The notes: generated by a model not told the origin, from the sequence alone. Counted from the stretch's first letter, positions 1 through 5,850 are shown. The stretch is DNA of 7,192 nt from Tannerella sp. (GCA_031277235.1 JAITMT010000002.1:1-7192), one strand, 5' to 3'. A program made the numbers and translations.

Positions 1-731
1 TTCTTCGGCAGCAGGTCGAACAGGGACGTATCCGCCTCCTGATGTTTGCTGATTTCGGGGATAATACGCACTTCATTGAGCTTATTTTTAGACAGTTGCG
101 TTTCAACGTCAAAACTCCGGATGGATTCCACTTCGCTGCCGAAAAAATCAATTCTGAAAGGATATTCATTGGAAAATGAAAAAATATCCAGAATACTGCC
201 CCGCATCGCATACTGTCCCGGTTCATAGACGTAGTCCGTATGTTCAAATCCGTAACTGTCAAGTACATCGGAGACAAACATGATATCCAGTTTTTCGCCG
301 GCATGTATCAATAATGTGTTTTCCTGCAACACTTTTTTAGACAAAACTTTTTCGGAAATCGCGTCGGGATATGACACAATGATCATGGAATGAGCCTCTT
401 CCTGCAATAAACCCAATACTTCCGTGCGCAGAATTTCATTGACCGAATCCGTATGACCGTACTTGATATGACGGTGATAAGCCGACGGAAAAAAGTAAAC
501 ATTCTGATCGTTAAGCAGTTGGGCAATATCATTGTAAAAATAGCCCGCATCTTCCAGGTCGTTGAGCAGACACAGGAAAACGCCCACTTTTTTTCGATAC
601 AAAGCAGTAGTAATCAAGGCTTTGCCCGAACCGTGCAAACCCGATACAACCCTGTTTTTTTCCGGTAACGAAGCCACCGCATTGATGAGCGGATGACCGT
701 CGTACAGCGAAATGATGTCCTGTATTTCCAC
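1..731 (-). CDS. mfd: Transcription-repair coupling factor Mfd, N-terminal part (runs off left edge)
   Basis: The first 243 residues of an Mfd protein are present and the frame stays open to the window edge. Mfd is a DNA translocase that removes stalled RNA polymerase and recruits UvrA for nucleotide excision repair. Visible here is the UvrB-like N-terminal module. A P-loop-like GLHGSGKA lies at residues 31-38, LNDLEDAGYFYND at 56-68, the conserved block EPGQYAMRGSILDIFSF at 170-186 and YPFRIDFFGSEVESIRSF at 190-207. The helicase motifs would lie beyond the edge. The start must be the GTG at 731, because the in-frame codon three positions upstream is the TAA stop of the preceding UXS gene and the next in-frame ATG is residue 116. 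Only 6 bases separate the two genes, so mfd is probably cotranscribed and translationally coupled with UXS. An AAGGA lies about 15 bases before the GTG, inside the end of UXS. Identification rests on recalled similarity to Bacteroides Mfd and is strong. Confidence 0.93.
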   Translation of the reverse strand, partial: MEIQDIISLYDGHPLINAVASLPEKNRVVSGLHGSGKALITTALYRKKVGVFLCLLNDLEDAGYFYNDIAQLLNDQNVYFFPSAYHRHIKYGHTDSVNEILRTEVLGLLQEEAHSMIIVSYPDAISEKVLSKKVLQENTLLIHAGEKLDIMFVSDVLDSYGFEHTDYVYEPGQYAMRGSILDIFSFSNEYPFRIDFFGSEVESIRSFDVETQLSKNKLNEVRIIPEISKHQEADTSLFDLLPK

Positions 732-737
732 CGACCG

Positions 738-1685
738 TTATTTTTCCTTACTCAACAGATTATCAAAATATTCGATGGTTTTTTTCAATCCCGTTTCCAG
801 ATTTACCTTTGGTTTCCAGCCGTTTAACTTCTCAAAAGCAAGCGAAATGTCCGGTTTGCGCTGTTTCGGGTCGTCCTGCGGCAGCGGTACGAAAACAATG
901 TTGGACTTGCTGCCCGTCAATTCAATCACCTTGTTTGCCAGTTCCAGCATCGAAAATTCGCCCGGATTACCGATATTGACGGGTCCCGTGAAATCGTCCG
1001 GCGTATCCATCATCCGGATCATGCCTTCGATCAAATCGTCAATGTATTGAAAACTACGTGTTTGCGAGCCGTCTCCATAAATTGTAATGTCTTTTCCCGT
1101 CAAAGCCTGCACAATAAAATTCGACACCACGCGACCGTCGTTTCTGTCCATTCGCGGACCGTAGGTATTGAATATCCTAATAATCTTGATTTTAATTCCG
1201 TGCTGACGGTGATAATCCATGCAAAGCGTCTCCGCCGCGCGCTTGCCCTCGTCGTAGCAGGAACGGACGCCGATCGGATTGACATTGCCCCAATACGATT
1301 CCACCTGCGGATGAATCGTCGGGTCGCCGTAAACTTCGCTCGTGGAAGCATGCAATATTCTGGCTTTCACGCGCTTGGCAAGTCCGAGCATATTCAACGC
1401 ACCGTAAATGGACGTTTTCAACGTTTTTATCGGATTGTACTGATAATTAATCGGCGACGCGGGACACGCCAGGTTGAAAACCTTGTCCACTTCGGCATAA
1501 TAAGGCGTCGTAACGTCGTGACGCACCGGTTCAAAACGGTCATTACCAATCAAATGCCGCACATTATCCTTGCTTCCCGTGAAATAATTATCCAGACAAA
1601 TCACGTCGCAGCCTTCCTGTATCAATCTGTCGCACAGATGGGAGCCGATAAATCCCGCCCCTCCCGTAATCAAAATCTTTTCCAT
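738..1685 (-). CDS. UDP-glucuronate decarboxylase (UDP-xylose synthase, UXS type)
   Basis: A 315-residue short-chain dehydrogenase/reductase of the extended class. It should convert UDP-glucuronate to UDP-xylose in the cytoplasm using bound NAD+, feeding glycan synthesis. The NAD-binding signature GGAGFIG is at residues 8-14, and D32 in DNYFTGSKDN should hold the adenosine ribose. HDVTTPYY (56-63) and LACPASPINYQYNPIKTLKT (72-91) are typical of UXS. S-T-S-E-V-Y-G lies at 114-120, and the catalytic pair Y144/K148 sits in YDEGK. RIFNTYGPRM follows, and a C-terminal QRKPDISLA is the expected substrate-binding strand. The length is normal for bacterial soluble UXS. ATG at 1685 is preceded directly by AAGGA. 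A TAnnTTTG box 20 bases upstream suggests a very short leader. The first 26 codons are duplicated near 5704-5781. The other candidate, a dTDP-glucose or UDP-galactose epimerase-type enzyme, fits less well. Confidence 0.93.
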   Translation of the reverse strand: MEKILITGGAGFIGSHLCDRLIQEGCDVICLDNYFTGSKDNVRHLIGNDRFEPVRHDVTTPYYAEVDKVFNLACPASPINYQYNPIKTLKTSIYGALNMLGLAKRVKARILHASTSEVYGDPTIHPQVESYWGNVNPIGVRSCYDEGKRAAETLCMDYHRQHGIKIKIIRIFNTYGPRMDRNDGRVVSNFIVQALTGKDITIYGDGSQTRSFQYIDDLIEGMIRMMDTPDDFTGPVNIGNPGEFSMLELANKVIELTGSKSNIVFVPLPQDDPKQRKPDISLAFEKLNGWKPKVNLETGLKKTIEYFDNLLSKEK

Positions 1686-1733
1686 TCCTTGTCGTTTTCG
1701 GGTGCAAATATACGGGATTTTTTTGGAGTTTCC
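1608..1733. repeat. Left copy of long direct repeat (UXS gene start plus promoter)
   Basis: Matches 5704-5829 in the same orientation without gaps, at a fixed offset of 4096 bases. By eye 116 of 126 positions agree. 1622-1697 is a perfect 76-bp match to 5718-5793, with 4 mismatches in the 14 bases on the left and 6 in the 36 on the right. It contains codons 1-26 of the intact UXS gene and its upstream region with the TAnnTTTG box. Much weaker similarity seems to continue to about 1797 (shared GTTAATTTA and CGGCTT). This copy is attached to the intact gene. Confidence 0.93.
1705..1712 (-). promoter_or_regulatory. Bacteroidetes-type -7 box upstream of UXS
   Basis: On the minus strand the bases read TATATTTG, matching TAnnTTTG. 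They lie 20 bases before the UXS ATG, giving a predicted leader of roughly a dozen bases. No TTTG or TTG stands at the expected -33 spacing, so only half of the signature is present. The box lies inside the direct repeat and is also found, as TACATTTG, in the right-hand copy. Confidence 0.5.
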
Positions 1734-1810
1734 CTTATGGATGGAGTTAATTTATCGCTTTAACGGCTTGGTGAAAGCGAAGGTTTCCACTAACGACCTG
1801 GAGGCAGTTC

Positions 1811-2548
1811 TTATTTCGGCTTTTTCCTTTTGGTCTTCTCAACGATTATTTCCTTTACAAATTCAGGCAATTCGACATTGTTTTTCTCCGCGATTAGTTT
1901 TATTGTGTCATAATATTTGACTTCCTCGCCTGACCATTGCAAATCCATGCGTCTCATTTCTTTACCCGCTATATGAATATGATTTTCAGGCGTACCCCAA
2001 TAGCATGATAAACATATTTTTAAGTCTTTAATCTCATTCCAATTACCGCAATGTTCGCACGACCATGATTTTGCACGGTTACAGGAACTGCAAAGCAACA
2101 TAAAATCAGATATTTTCCGTTCACAGTCAGTATCTCCACCGACCTGATACGGAATTCGATGGTCTATTTGTAAATAACGGTCTTCAAATGCAGTATTACA
2201 TATAGAACAGTGTCCTTTAAACTGTTCGTAGAGTTGTTTCTTGAATTCTTTTGAAAAGGCAACCCTTCCTTCAACTCTGTTTTTTTGTATTTGATGCAAG
2301 TCTCCAAAACGATATGCCGCTATTGACTTCCCTTCTTTTGATTTTACCTTAAATGTTTCGAGAGGAATCCCCGCCTCTCTTACATCTCTTGCCCCTCTTG
2401 GCGGATGGTTGTATCCATACGTTGTTTCCAAATCTTCGGTCGTGATAAACCCATGTTTCATAATATGTTCAATCACGATTTTTGCACGTTTATTCGTGAT
2501 TGATTTTATTTGCTCAAGAAAGTCCTTTGGATAGTTGGTTTCAGGCAT
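1811..2548 (-). CDS. HNH-family restriction endonuclease, partner of the adjacent adenine methylase
   Basis: A 245-residue protein, probably the nuclease of a type II-like R-M pair. Residues 20-82 look like a winged-helix DNA-binding region (KHGFITTEDLETTYGY, HPPRGARDVREAGIPLE, then a strand ending AAYRFGD). The HNH (beta-beta-alpha metal) core follows: C114-x2-C117, D129-H130 with H130 as likely general base, and C153-x2-C156-N157-R-x-K, the four cysteines probably holding a structural zinc. A second cysteine set, C164-x2-C167 and C179-x2-C182, suggests an extra zinc ribbon. The tail is lysine-rich (KTKRKKPK). I chose the ATG at 2548, which overlaps the methylase stop by 8 bases, consistent with translational coupling; a TTG at 2557 would add three residues. 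The coding sequence is AT-rich compared with UXS. The recognition sequence cannot be read from the protein. A lone HNH nuclease of another role is less likely given the partner. Confidence 0.85.
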   Translation of the reverse strand: MPETNYPKDFLEQIKSITNKRAKIVIEHIMKHGFITTEDLETTYGYNHPPRGARDVREAGIPLETFKVKSKEGKSIAAYRFGDLHQIQKNRVEGRVAFSKEFKKQLYEQFKGHCSICNTAFEDRYLQIDHRIPYQVGGDTDCERKISDFMLLCSSCNRAKSWSCEHCGNWNEIKDLKICLSCYWGTPENHIHIAGKEMRRMDLQWSGEEVKYYDTIKLIAEKNNVELPEFVKEIIVEKTKRKKPK

Positions 2549-3452
2549 ATACTTCAAATAAATATGTTTGTAATGAAGGCTTTGATAAGCGAGATGTAGA
2601 AATGTCTATTTTTTGGAGCAAACTCGGAGACAGGTAAATCGCTTCGTATGTGTATTCTTTTCTGTTAAGCAAGGTCGCCTGTGTTGAACGACCTGCATTA
2701 ATTTCTACTTTTGTCAAGTTTAATTCATCAGGTAAAGGGCGACCATACGTTTTGTTCTCTGTCCGACCGTCAAAACTTAGAATAAAAGGTATGTTTTTTT
2801 TGTTAAGACTGTAAAGAGATATGATAAAGTCATCAAAATCAATATTTCCAGCATAATTAAACCCGCCATTTATGCCGGTTCCCTGATAAGGCGGATCCAT
2901 ATAAATTAAATCATCTTCTGTTGCCTTATCTAAAATATCAGAATAATCGGTGGAATATAGCTCTACTTTGTTTTTTAACAGATTAGATACCCGAAAAATA
3001 TCTTCTCTCATCATTTGTGGATTCCGTCCCAACCTGCGTTTATCAGGACTTTGGTTAAATTCACCCATGGTATTATACCGGACTGCGGATTTAACACACT
3101 TTGCCAACAGAAACAAAAGATATTCAGGTTGCTTCGTTGTATTAAATAGGGTGCGAACATGATAATAATATTCCTCTTCATTCCCAATTTGTCCATTCCA
3201 GATATCGTAATATTTTTTTATGATTTGTGTTGGATTATTGATGATTTCGTTCCATAATGCAATAAGCGGTTGATTAACATCATTGATGATAAACTTATTG
3301 GCTTTAAAATAGAAAGCTGATGCAACGGATATTGCGGCAGAGCCTGCAAAAGGCTCTACCAAACGATAAAAATCGCCGGGGAAATATCGCAAAATCTGAT
3401 CTGCCAAATTTCGCTTACTCCCTTGATATGGAATTGGATGCGGTAACTTCAT
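2541..3452 (-). CDS. DNA adenine methylase, Dam/D12-class N6-adenine methyltransferase
   Basis: A 303-residue S-adenosylmethionine-dependent methylase expected to put a methyl group on N6 of adenine in a short DNA site and so protect the host from the HNH nuclease encoded just after it. The order of motifs is that of the D12 (alpha) class. YQGSKRNLADQIL lies at 9-21 (motif X region), EPFAGSAAIS at 33-42 (motif I, the AdoMet loop) and NDVNQPLIALWN at 57-68 (motif II region). VRYNTMGEFNQSPDKRRLG is at 124-142 and catalytic motif IV DPPY at 186-189. The length is close to the family norm. ATG at 3452 lies about 21 bases after a TAnnTTTG box, so this gene leads the operon; making the methylase before the nuclease is the usual safe order. 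The target could be GATC, as for Dam, but this is unproven. It is among the most AT-rich parts of the window. Confidence 0.92.
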   Translation of the reverse strand: MKLPHPIPYQGSKRNLADQILRYFPGDFYRLVEPFAGSAAISVASAFYFKANKFIINDVNQPLIALWNEIINNPTQIIKKYYDIWNGQIGNEEEYYYHVRTLFNTTKQPEYLLFLLAKCVKSAVRYNTMGEFNQSPDKRRLGRNPQMMREDIFRVSNLLKNKVELYSTDYSDILDKATEDDLIYMDPPYQGTGINGGFNYAGNIDFDDFIISLYSLNKKNIPFILSFDGRTENKTYGRPLPDELNLTKVEINAGRSTQATLLNRKEYTYEAIYLSPSLLQKIDISTSRLSKPSLQTYLFEVYA

Positions 3453-3473
3453 ACTATCTCAATTTACAAGTTG

Positions 3474-3499
3474 CAAAGATATAATTTGTTTTTCAAATT
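3474..3499 (-). promoter_or_regulatory. Promoter of the R-M operon with overlapping palindrome
   Basis: On the minus strand 3474-3481 reads TATCTTTG, a perfect TAnnTTTG -7 box, 21 bases before the methylase ATG. Just upstream is a perfect inverted repeat, AATTTG-N5-CAAATT, at 3483-3499. Its minus-strand TTTG is only 12 bases from the -7 box, too close for the usual 18-19 spacing, so a standard -33 is not clear. The palindrome sits where a regulator, possibly the methylase itself, could compete with RNA polymerase. The box is well supported; the operator role is inference. Confidence 0.5.
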
Positions 3500-3522
3500 C
3501 TCTATATTCCGGATGTGTTTTC

Positions 3523-3554
3523 TGCGAATTTCCACTAATGCCCGGAAATCCGCA
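3523..3554 (-). terminator. Stem-loop between the lipoprotein gene and the R-M operon
   Basis: Arms 3523-3533 and 3544-3554 can pair over 11 bp with a 10-base loop. In minus-strand RNA the single non-Watson-Crick position is a G-U wobble, while in plus-strand RNA it would be an A-C mismatch, so the structure favours minus-strand transcripts. It lies 32 bases after the lipoprotein stop and 71 bases before the methylase start. There is no U-tract after it, so it may be a 3'-end structure rather than a classical intrinsic terminator. Confidence 0.4.
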
Positions 3555-3585
3555 AGCATTCATTCCTAAATTATTGCAACAGAAC

Positions 3586-4128
3586 TCATTTAACTCTATC
3601 TTCCAATATAAAATATTGAATCTGAGAGAATGGCGTCCGGTTATCAAAAGGAAACTCGACAAAACGGCTATTGTCCGATTCTTCCTTGACAGCAACGGCA
3701 GAGCGACCGATTTCTTCATCGTTTTTGTCAAATGCCTTTAAGACAAGTTTGCCGTCAAAGTCACCTTCAAAAATGGTATAGACAATGACTTCCTTTTCCT
3801 GCAGGGAATCGTTTTGGCTTATTTCGCAGCGGGTAGCATTTAAAAGCGCTTTCAATTCCTCTTTTACTCTTACTTCTTTCTTCACCAAACTTTTGTCAAA
3901 TCCTTCGCTGCCTCCTTTCAGAACTTCGCCAACTCCTTCGCTGATAGACTCTGCGGCGTCTTTTCCTGCTCCCTTCAACCCCTCGCCAAGACCTTTGACA
4001 AAACTTGCTTTTTCTTCGGTTACTGCCTGACCCGCTTCCCGGGCGCGCTTGTTCTTCGCTTCCTTGCTACACGCAGCAAGCAGGATTACCGATACAATAA
4101 CGATGGCTGATAATTTTAACTTACTCAT
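3586..4128 (-). CDS. Small lipoprotein with a glycine-rich helical segment, function unknown
   Basis: A 180-residue protein of no family I recognise. Residues 1-20 form a lipoprotein signal peptide: MSKLKL, a hydrophobic run, then the lipobox LLAAC with lipidated C20. It is followed by S-K-E, loosely like the lysine-acidic signal that sends some Bacteroidota lipoproteins to the cell surface. Residues 43-81 form a glycine-rich amphipathic stretch with G at 46, 48, 50, 53, 55, 65, 67, 72, 73 and 76, resembling a glycine-zipper helix. Residues 85-180 look like a compact beta-rich domain (KEVIVYTIFEGDF, KLVLKAFDKNDEEIG, FVEFPFDN). I chose the ATG at 4128 because the signal peptide starts there; an in-frame ATG ten codons upstream would add a non-signal-like leader. 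It has its own good promoter about 70 bases upstream. Base composition is closer to the host genes than to the R-M genes. Its role is unknown. Confidence 0.8.
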   Translation of the reverse strand: MSKLKLSAIVIVSVILLAACSKEAKNKRAREAGQAVTEEKASFVKGLGEGLKGAGKDAAESISEGVGEVLKGGSEGFDKSLVKKEVRVKEELKALLNATRCEISQNDSLQEKEVIVYTIFEGDFDGKLVLKAFDKNDEEIGRSAVAVKEESDNSRFVEFPFDNRTPFSQIQYFILEDRVK

Positions 4129-4199
4129 AATGAAATAATTGTTAAATGTTTGTATCATAATTTCAAGATAGATATTCTATTTTTTTAACGTTATCCGTG

Positions 4200-4230
4200 C
4201 AAAAGTAGAAAAGAATATCCGATTTTCAAA
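4200..4230 (-). promoter_or_regulatory. Bacteroidetes-type promoter of the lipoprotein gene
   Basis: On the minus strand TTTG (4227-4230) is followed after 19 bases by TACTTTTG (4200-4207), matching the -33 TTTG and -7 TAnnTTTG pair. It lies 72 bases before the lipoprotein ATG, leaving a leader of about 65 bases. This is the best-matching promoter within the suspected insert. Confidence 0.65.
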
Positions 4231-4290
4231 ATTTTTCTGTCTGCGTTGATGTATGTCGCTTACAGTCAACTTTTTGGCAACTTCGTGGCA

Positions 4291-4306
4291 GGCGGGACAC
4301 ATTCCC
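4291..4306. repeat. Short dispersed repeat, copy 1 (downstream of the protease gene)
   Basis: GGCGGGACACATTCCC matches 15 of 16 bases at 5912-5927 in the same orientation. It begins 9 bases past the protease stop codon. On the minus strand it reads GGGAATGTGTCCCGCC and sits at the start of a 43-codon open frame (4308 down to 4177) beginning MGMCPACHEV, which overlaps the lipoprotein promoter. I regard that frame as more likely repeat-derived than a real gene. Confidence 0.5.
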
Positions 4307-4314
4307 ATAAAATT

Positions 4315-5589
4315 CTAATCAAATTTTATAAACATTCGGTTGAAATTCAGAGTCATGGTTTCATGTCTGTCTATCAAGTCCTGACCTATCTTTCCCCAAG
4401 CGCCTTTTATAAATAAACCTTCTTCTCTATAAACGGAAACTTTTTTTAAAATAATGTCCCTGTCCGATATCTTTATCTTCGCGTTTATTTGGTAGCCTTT
4501 CTGCTCTGTTATACCGCCTACACCAAAGAATTTGAAAGTTTTAAGTTTATACTTGCTCTCTATTTCTTCCCTGTTTGCAAGATAATATGGTCTGTAGAAA
4601 GTTGTTTTACTGGCTCCGGTGTCAAAAATGTAAGGATTATTTTCTATTGACAGCAAGGGTACAAGCCCGTACATCGCCATATTGGAACTTTCAAAATCCG
4701 ATTCCCTTTCCGGAATGATGAAATATCCGTCTCTTGTTATCTGCACTTCTTTCAATGCTTTCATTACCGGATAACCGATTATTCCCGGTATGCTGTATTT
4801 GAAAAGTCTGATCGAAAACGACAGTTTACTGTCATCAATGATTAAAAATACTGCATTTTGGATTTTTATGTTTCCTAAATGAAATTCCGGACAGATGGCA
4901 ACCTGTGCAGGAGTTCTTGCTCCCCATGAACCTGCTGTTTCAATAGTAACAGGCAGGATGTTCATATTCAACTTTTCAGCGACAGAGCGTGAAATAACCG
5001 ATGCGTTTGCGCCTGTATCAAACAGAAAGTCAAACGATTCCCCGTCAAAGGAAACAGTCAGTCTCTTCAATCCGACTTTGTCTTTTTTTATCTTTAATTT
5101 GGTGTCTCCCTCAATTGTTATTCTTTGTTTCGGTTGATTTTCAAGAGCCGCATACAGATTCAAACTGTTTTGATAATCTCCGATTTCCGTACTCGAAAGG
5201 TTATTGCCGTATTTTTCTAAAATAACTGTGAGCGCCTGTTGGGCTTCCCTGTACTCGAGAAGTTTTTTGTGATTGTCGTATTTAATGGCATATAAATCAA
5301 ACTGTAACGAATCGGGAAGAAGAGTAAAACGGTTTTGAATCAACTCTGAAATCTTCACATTGGATTCTGTCAGCCTTCCAAAAGCATTATCCAAAAAGGC
5401 TTCGACGACCTTTTGGTGTACCGGCGATAAATTGATTCCTGCCGTACCGTACATTTCCCTTGCCTTAAAGAAATTTTGATGGTCTATCAAGTCATAAATA
5501 TTTGCAAATACCTCGTCCCGAGTTTGCCCAAACACACTCAACGACCACAAAAAGATTACCGCGAAAATGGATTTTTTTACTTGATGCAT
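4315..5589 (-). CDS. Secreted protein with two retropepsin-like aspartyl protease domains
   Basis: A 424-residue protein. Residues 1-21 are a signal peptide (MHQVKKS, hydrophobic core, cleavage likely after SVFG), so it should act outside the cytoplasm. Residues 25-150 are mostly helical and may form a TPR-like scaffold. Two retropepsin-like halves follow. The first has FDTGANASVIS with active-site D191-T-G, then the IPGIIGYPVM block at 267-276. The second has FDTGASKTTFY with D323-T-G, then KIGQDLI near the C-terminus. Retroviral-type proteases work as dimers giving one aspartate each, so two halves in one chain could make a complete active site. The substrate is unknown. I chose the ATG at 5589 over one at 5640 because the signal peptide begins there. 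It lies 186 bases ahead of the lipoprotein, which has its own promoter, so a shared operon is uncertain. The family assignment is good, proteolytic activity is inferred. Confidence 0.87.
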   Translation of the reverse strand: MHQVKKSIFAVIFLWSLSVFGQTRDEVFANIYDLIDHQNFFKAREMYGTAGINLSPVHQKVVEAFLDNAFGRLTESNVKISELIQNRFTLLPDSLQFDLYAIKYDNHKKLLEYREAQQALTVILEKYGNNLSSTEIGDYQNSLNLYAALENQPKQRITIEGDTKLKIKKDKVGLKRLTVSFDGESFDFLFDTGANASVISRSVAEKLNMNILPVTIETAGSWGARTPAQVAICPEFHLGNIKIQNAVFLIIDDSKLSFSIRLFKYSIPGIIGYPVMKALKEVQITRDGYFIIPERESDFESSNMAMYGLVPLLSIENNPYIFDTGASKTTFYRPYYLANREEIESKYKLKTFKFFGVGGITEQKGYQINAKIKISDRDIILKKVSVYREEGLFIKGAWGKIGQDLIDRHETMTLNFNRMFIKFD

Positions 5590-5645
5590 AGTTCTTATTG
5601 TTTTAATTTTCCCAAGTACATGACAAAAAAGCAAAAACATTTATT

Positions 5646-5663
5646 TCCATTAAAATCAATGGA
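5646..5663. other. Small inverted repeat between the protease gene and the UXS fragment
   Basis: TCCATT-N6-AATGGA is a perfect 6-bp inverted repeat located 57 bases before the protease ATG. No TAnnTTTG box was found between it and the protease gene, so how the protease is transcribed is not evident. It could be an operator or a weak stem-loop ending transcription from the UXS fragment's promoter. Confidence 0.3.
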
Positions 5664-5676
5664 TTAAGGAGTATGG

Positions 5677-5781
5677 TTACAATAATTTCGAGTCCATATT
5701 TGAGCAACCTTCCTTAGTCAATCTGTCGCACAGATGGGAGCCGATAAATCCCGCCCCTCCCGTAATCAAAATCTTTTCCAT
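5677..5781 (-). pseudogene. Truncated copy of the UXS gene start
   Basis: From an ATG at 5781 the minus strand encodes MEKILITGGAGFIGSHLCDR exactly as in intact UXS. It stays aligned to residue 26 with I22T and Q23K, then leaves the family (SNMDSKLL) and stops at 5677. The 34-codon product keeps the NAD-binding loop but no catalytic residues, so it cannot be an enzyme. Its start codon, AAGGA and a TAnnTTTG box are all retained, so it may still be transcribed. It is the right-hand footprint of the duplication that flanks the R-M segment. Confidence 0.88.
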
Positions 5782-5829
5782 TCCTTGTCGTTTACGGGTA
5801 CAAATGTACGGGAAATTTTTGGAATTTCC
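5704..5829. repeat. Right copy of long direct repeat (UXS gene start plus promoter)
   Basis: Partner of 1608-1733, direct orientation, 116 of 126 bases identical with a perfect core at 5718-5793. Here the UXS reading frame breaks off at the 5704 end, while the upstream side continues towards ppa. Differences are concentrated in the last codons and in the non-coding part. Weak similarity to the region upstream of intact UXS may extend to about 5884. Confidence 0.93.
5801..5808 (-). promoter_or_regulatory. -7 box retained in the truncated UXS copy
   Basis: Minus-strand TACATTTG matches TAnnTTTG and occupies the same position relative to the ATG as the box of intact UXS. Two of the differences between copies fall in or beside it, yet the motif is kept. 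No -33 box is seen. Transcription from here would run through the fragment towards the protease gene, 88 bases beyond the fragment's stop. Confidence 0.4.
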
Positions 5830-5850
5830 GACAGCGGGTTAATTTACGCA

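Larger units (their letters stand above)
1734..5703. mobile_element. Candidate inserted segment carrying an R-M unit and two envelope genes, flanked by long direct repeats
   Basis: The stretch between the two copies of the UXS-start repeat holds an HNH endonuclease, an adenine methylase, a lipoprotein and a retropepsin-like protein. The right junction is sharp: homology to UXS stops after codon 26, at about 5704. The left junction is blurred, somewhere between 1734 and 1810. Hand-counted 60-base samples give 37% GC (2281-2340), 30% (3241-3300) and 32% (4801-4860) inside, against 55% in UXS (1261-1320) and 48% in ppa (6301-6360). The lipoprotein sample (3961-4020, 47%) is host-like, so the segment may be mosaic. 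No transposase, integrase or terminal inverted repeat is visible, so movement would have been by recombination rather than as a classical element. That it is an insertion is inference. Confidence 0.55.

Noticed and set aside
1047..1763. Long plus-strand open frame opposite UXS
   Set aside because: It is the antisense shadow of a well-conserved enzyme, its product resembles nothing, and it runs through the UXS promoter.
1756..1779. CGCTTT/AAAGCG inverted repeat after the HNH gene as a terminator
   Set aside because: Only 6 bp with a 12-base loop and no U-tract; too weak to call.
3459..3731. Minus-strand 90-codon frame overlapping the end of the lipoprotein gene
   Set aside because: Out of frame with the lipoprotein, no recognisable features, and it runs through the stem-loop and palindrome before the methylase gene.
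4177..4308. 43-codon minus-strand frame starting MGMCPACHEV between protease and lipoprotein
   Set aside because: It overlaps the lipoprotein promoter and starts in a short repeat, and the second repeat copy has a stop a few codons on. Kept only as part of the repeat observation.
1734..5703. Classical transposon or integrative element
   Set aside because: No transposase, integrase, terminal inverted repeats or tRNA attachment site; the flanking duplication is far longer than a transposon target duplication.
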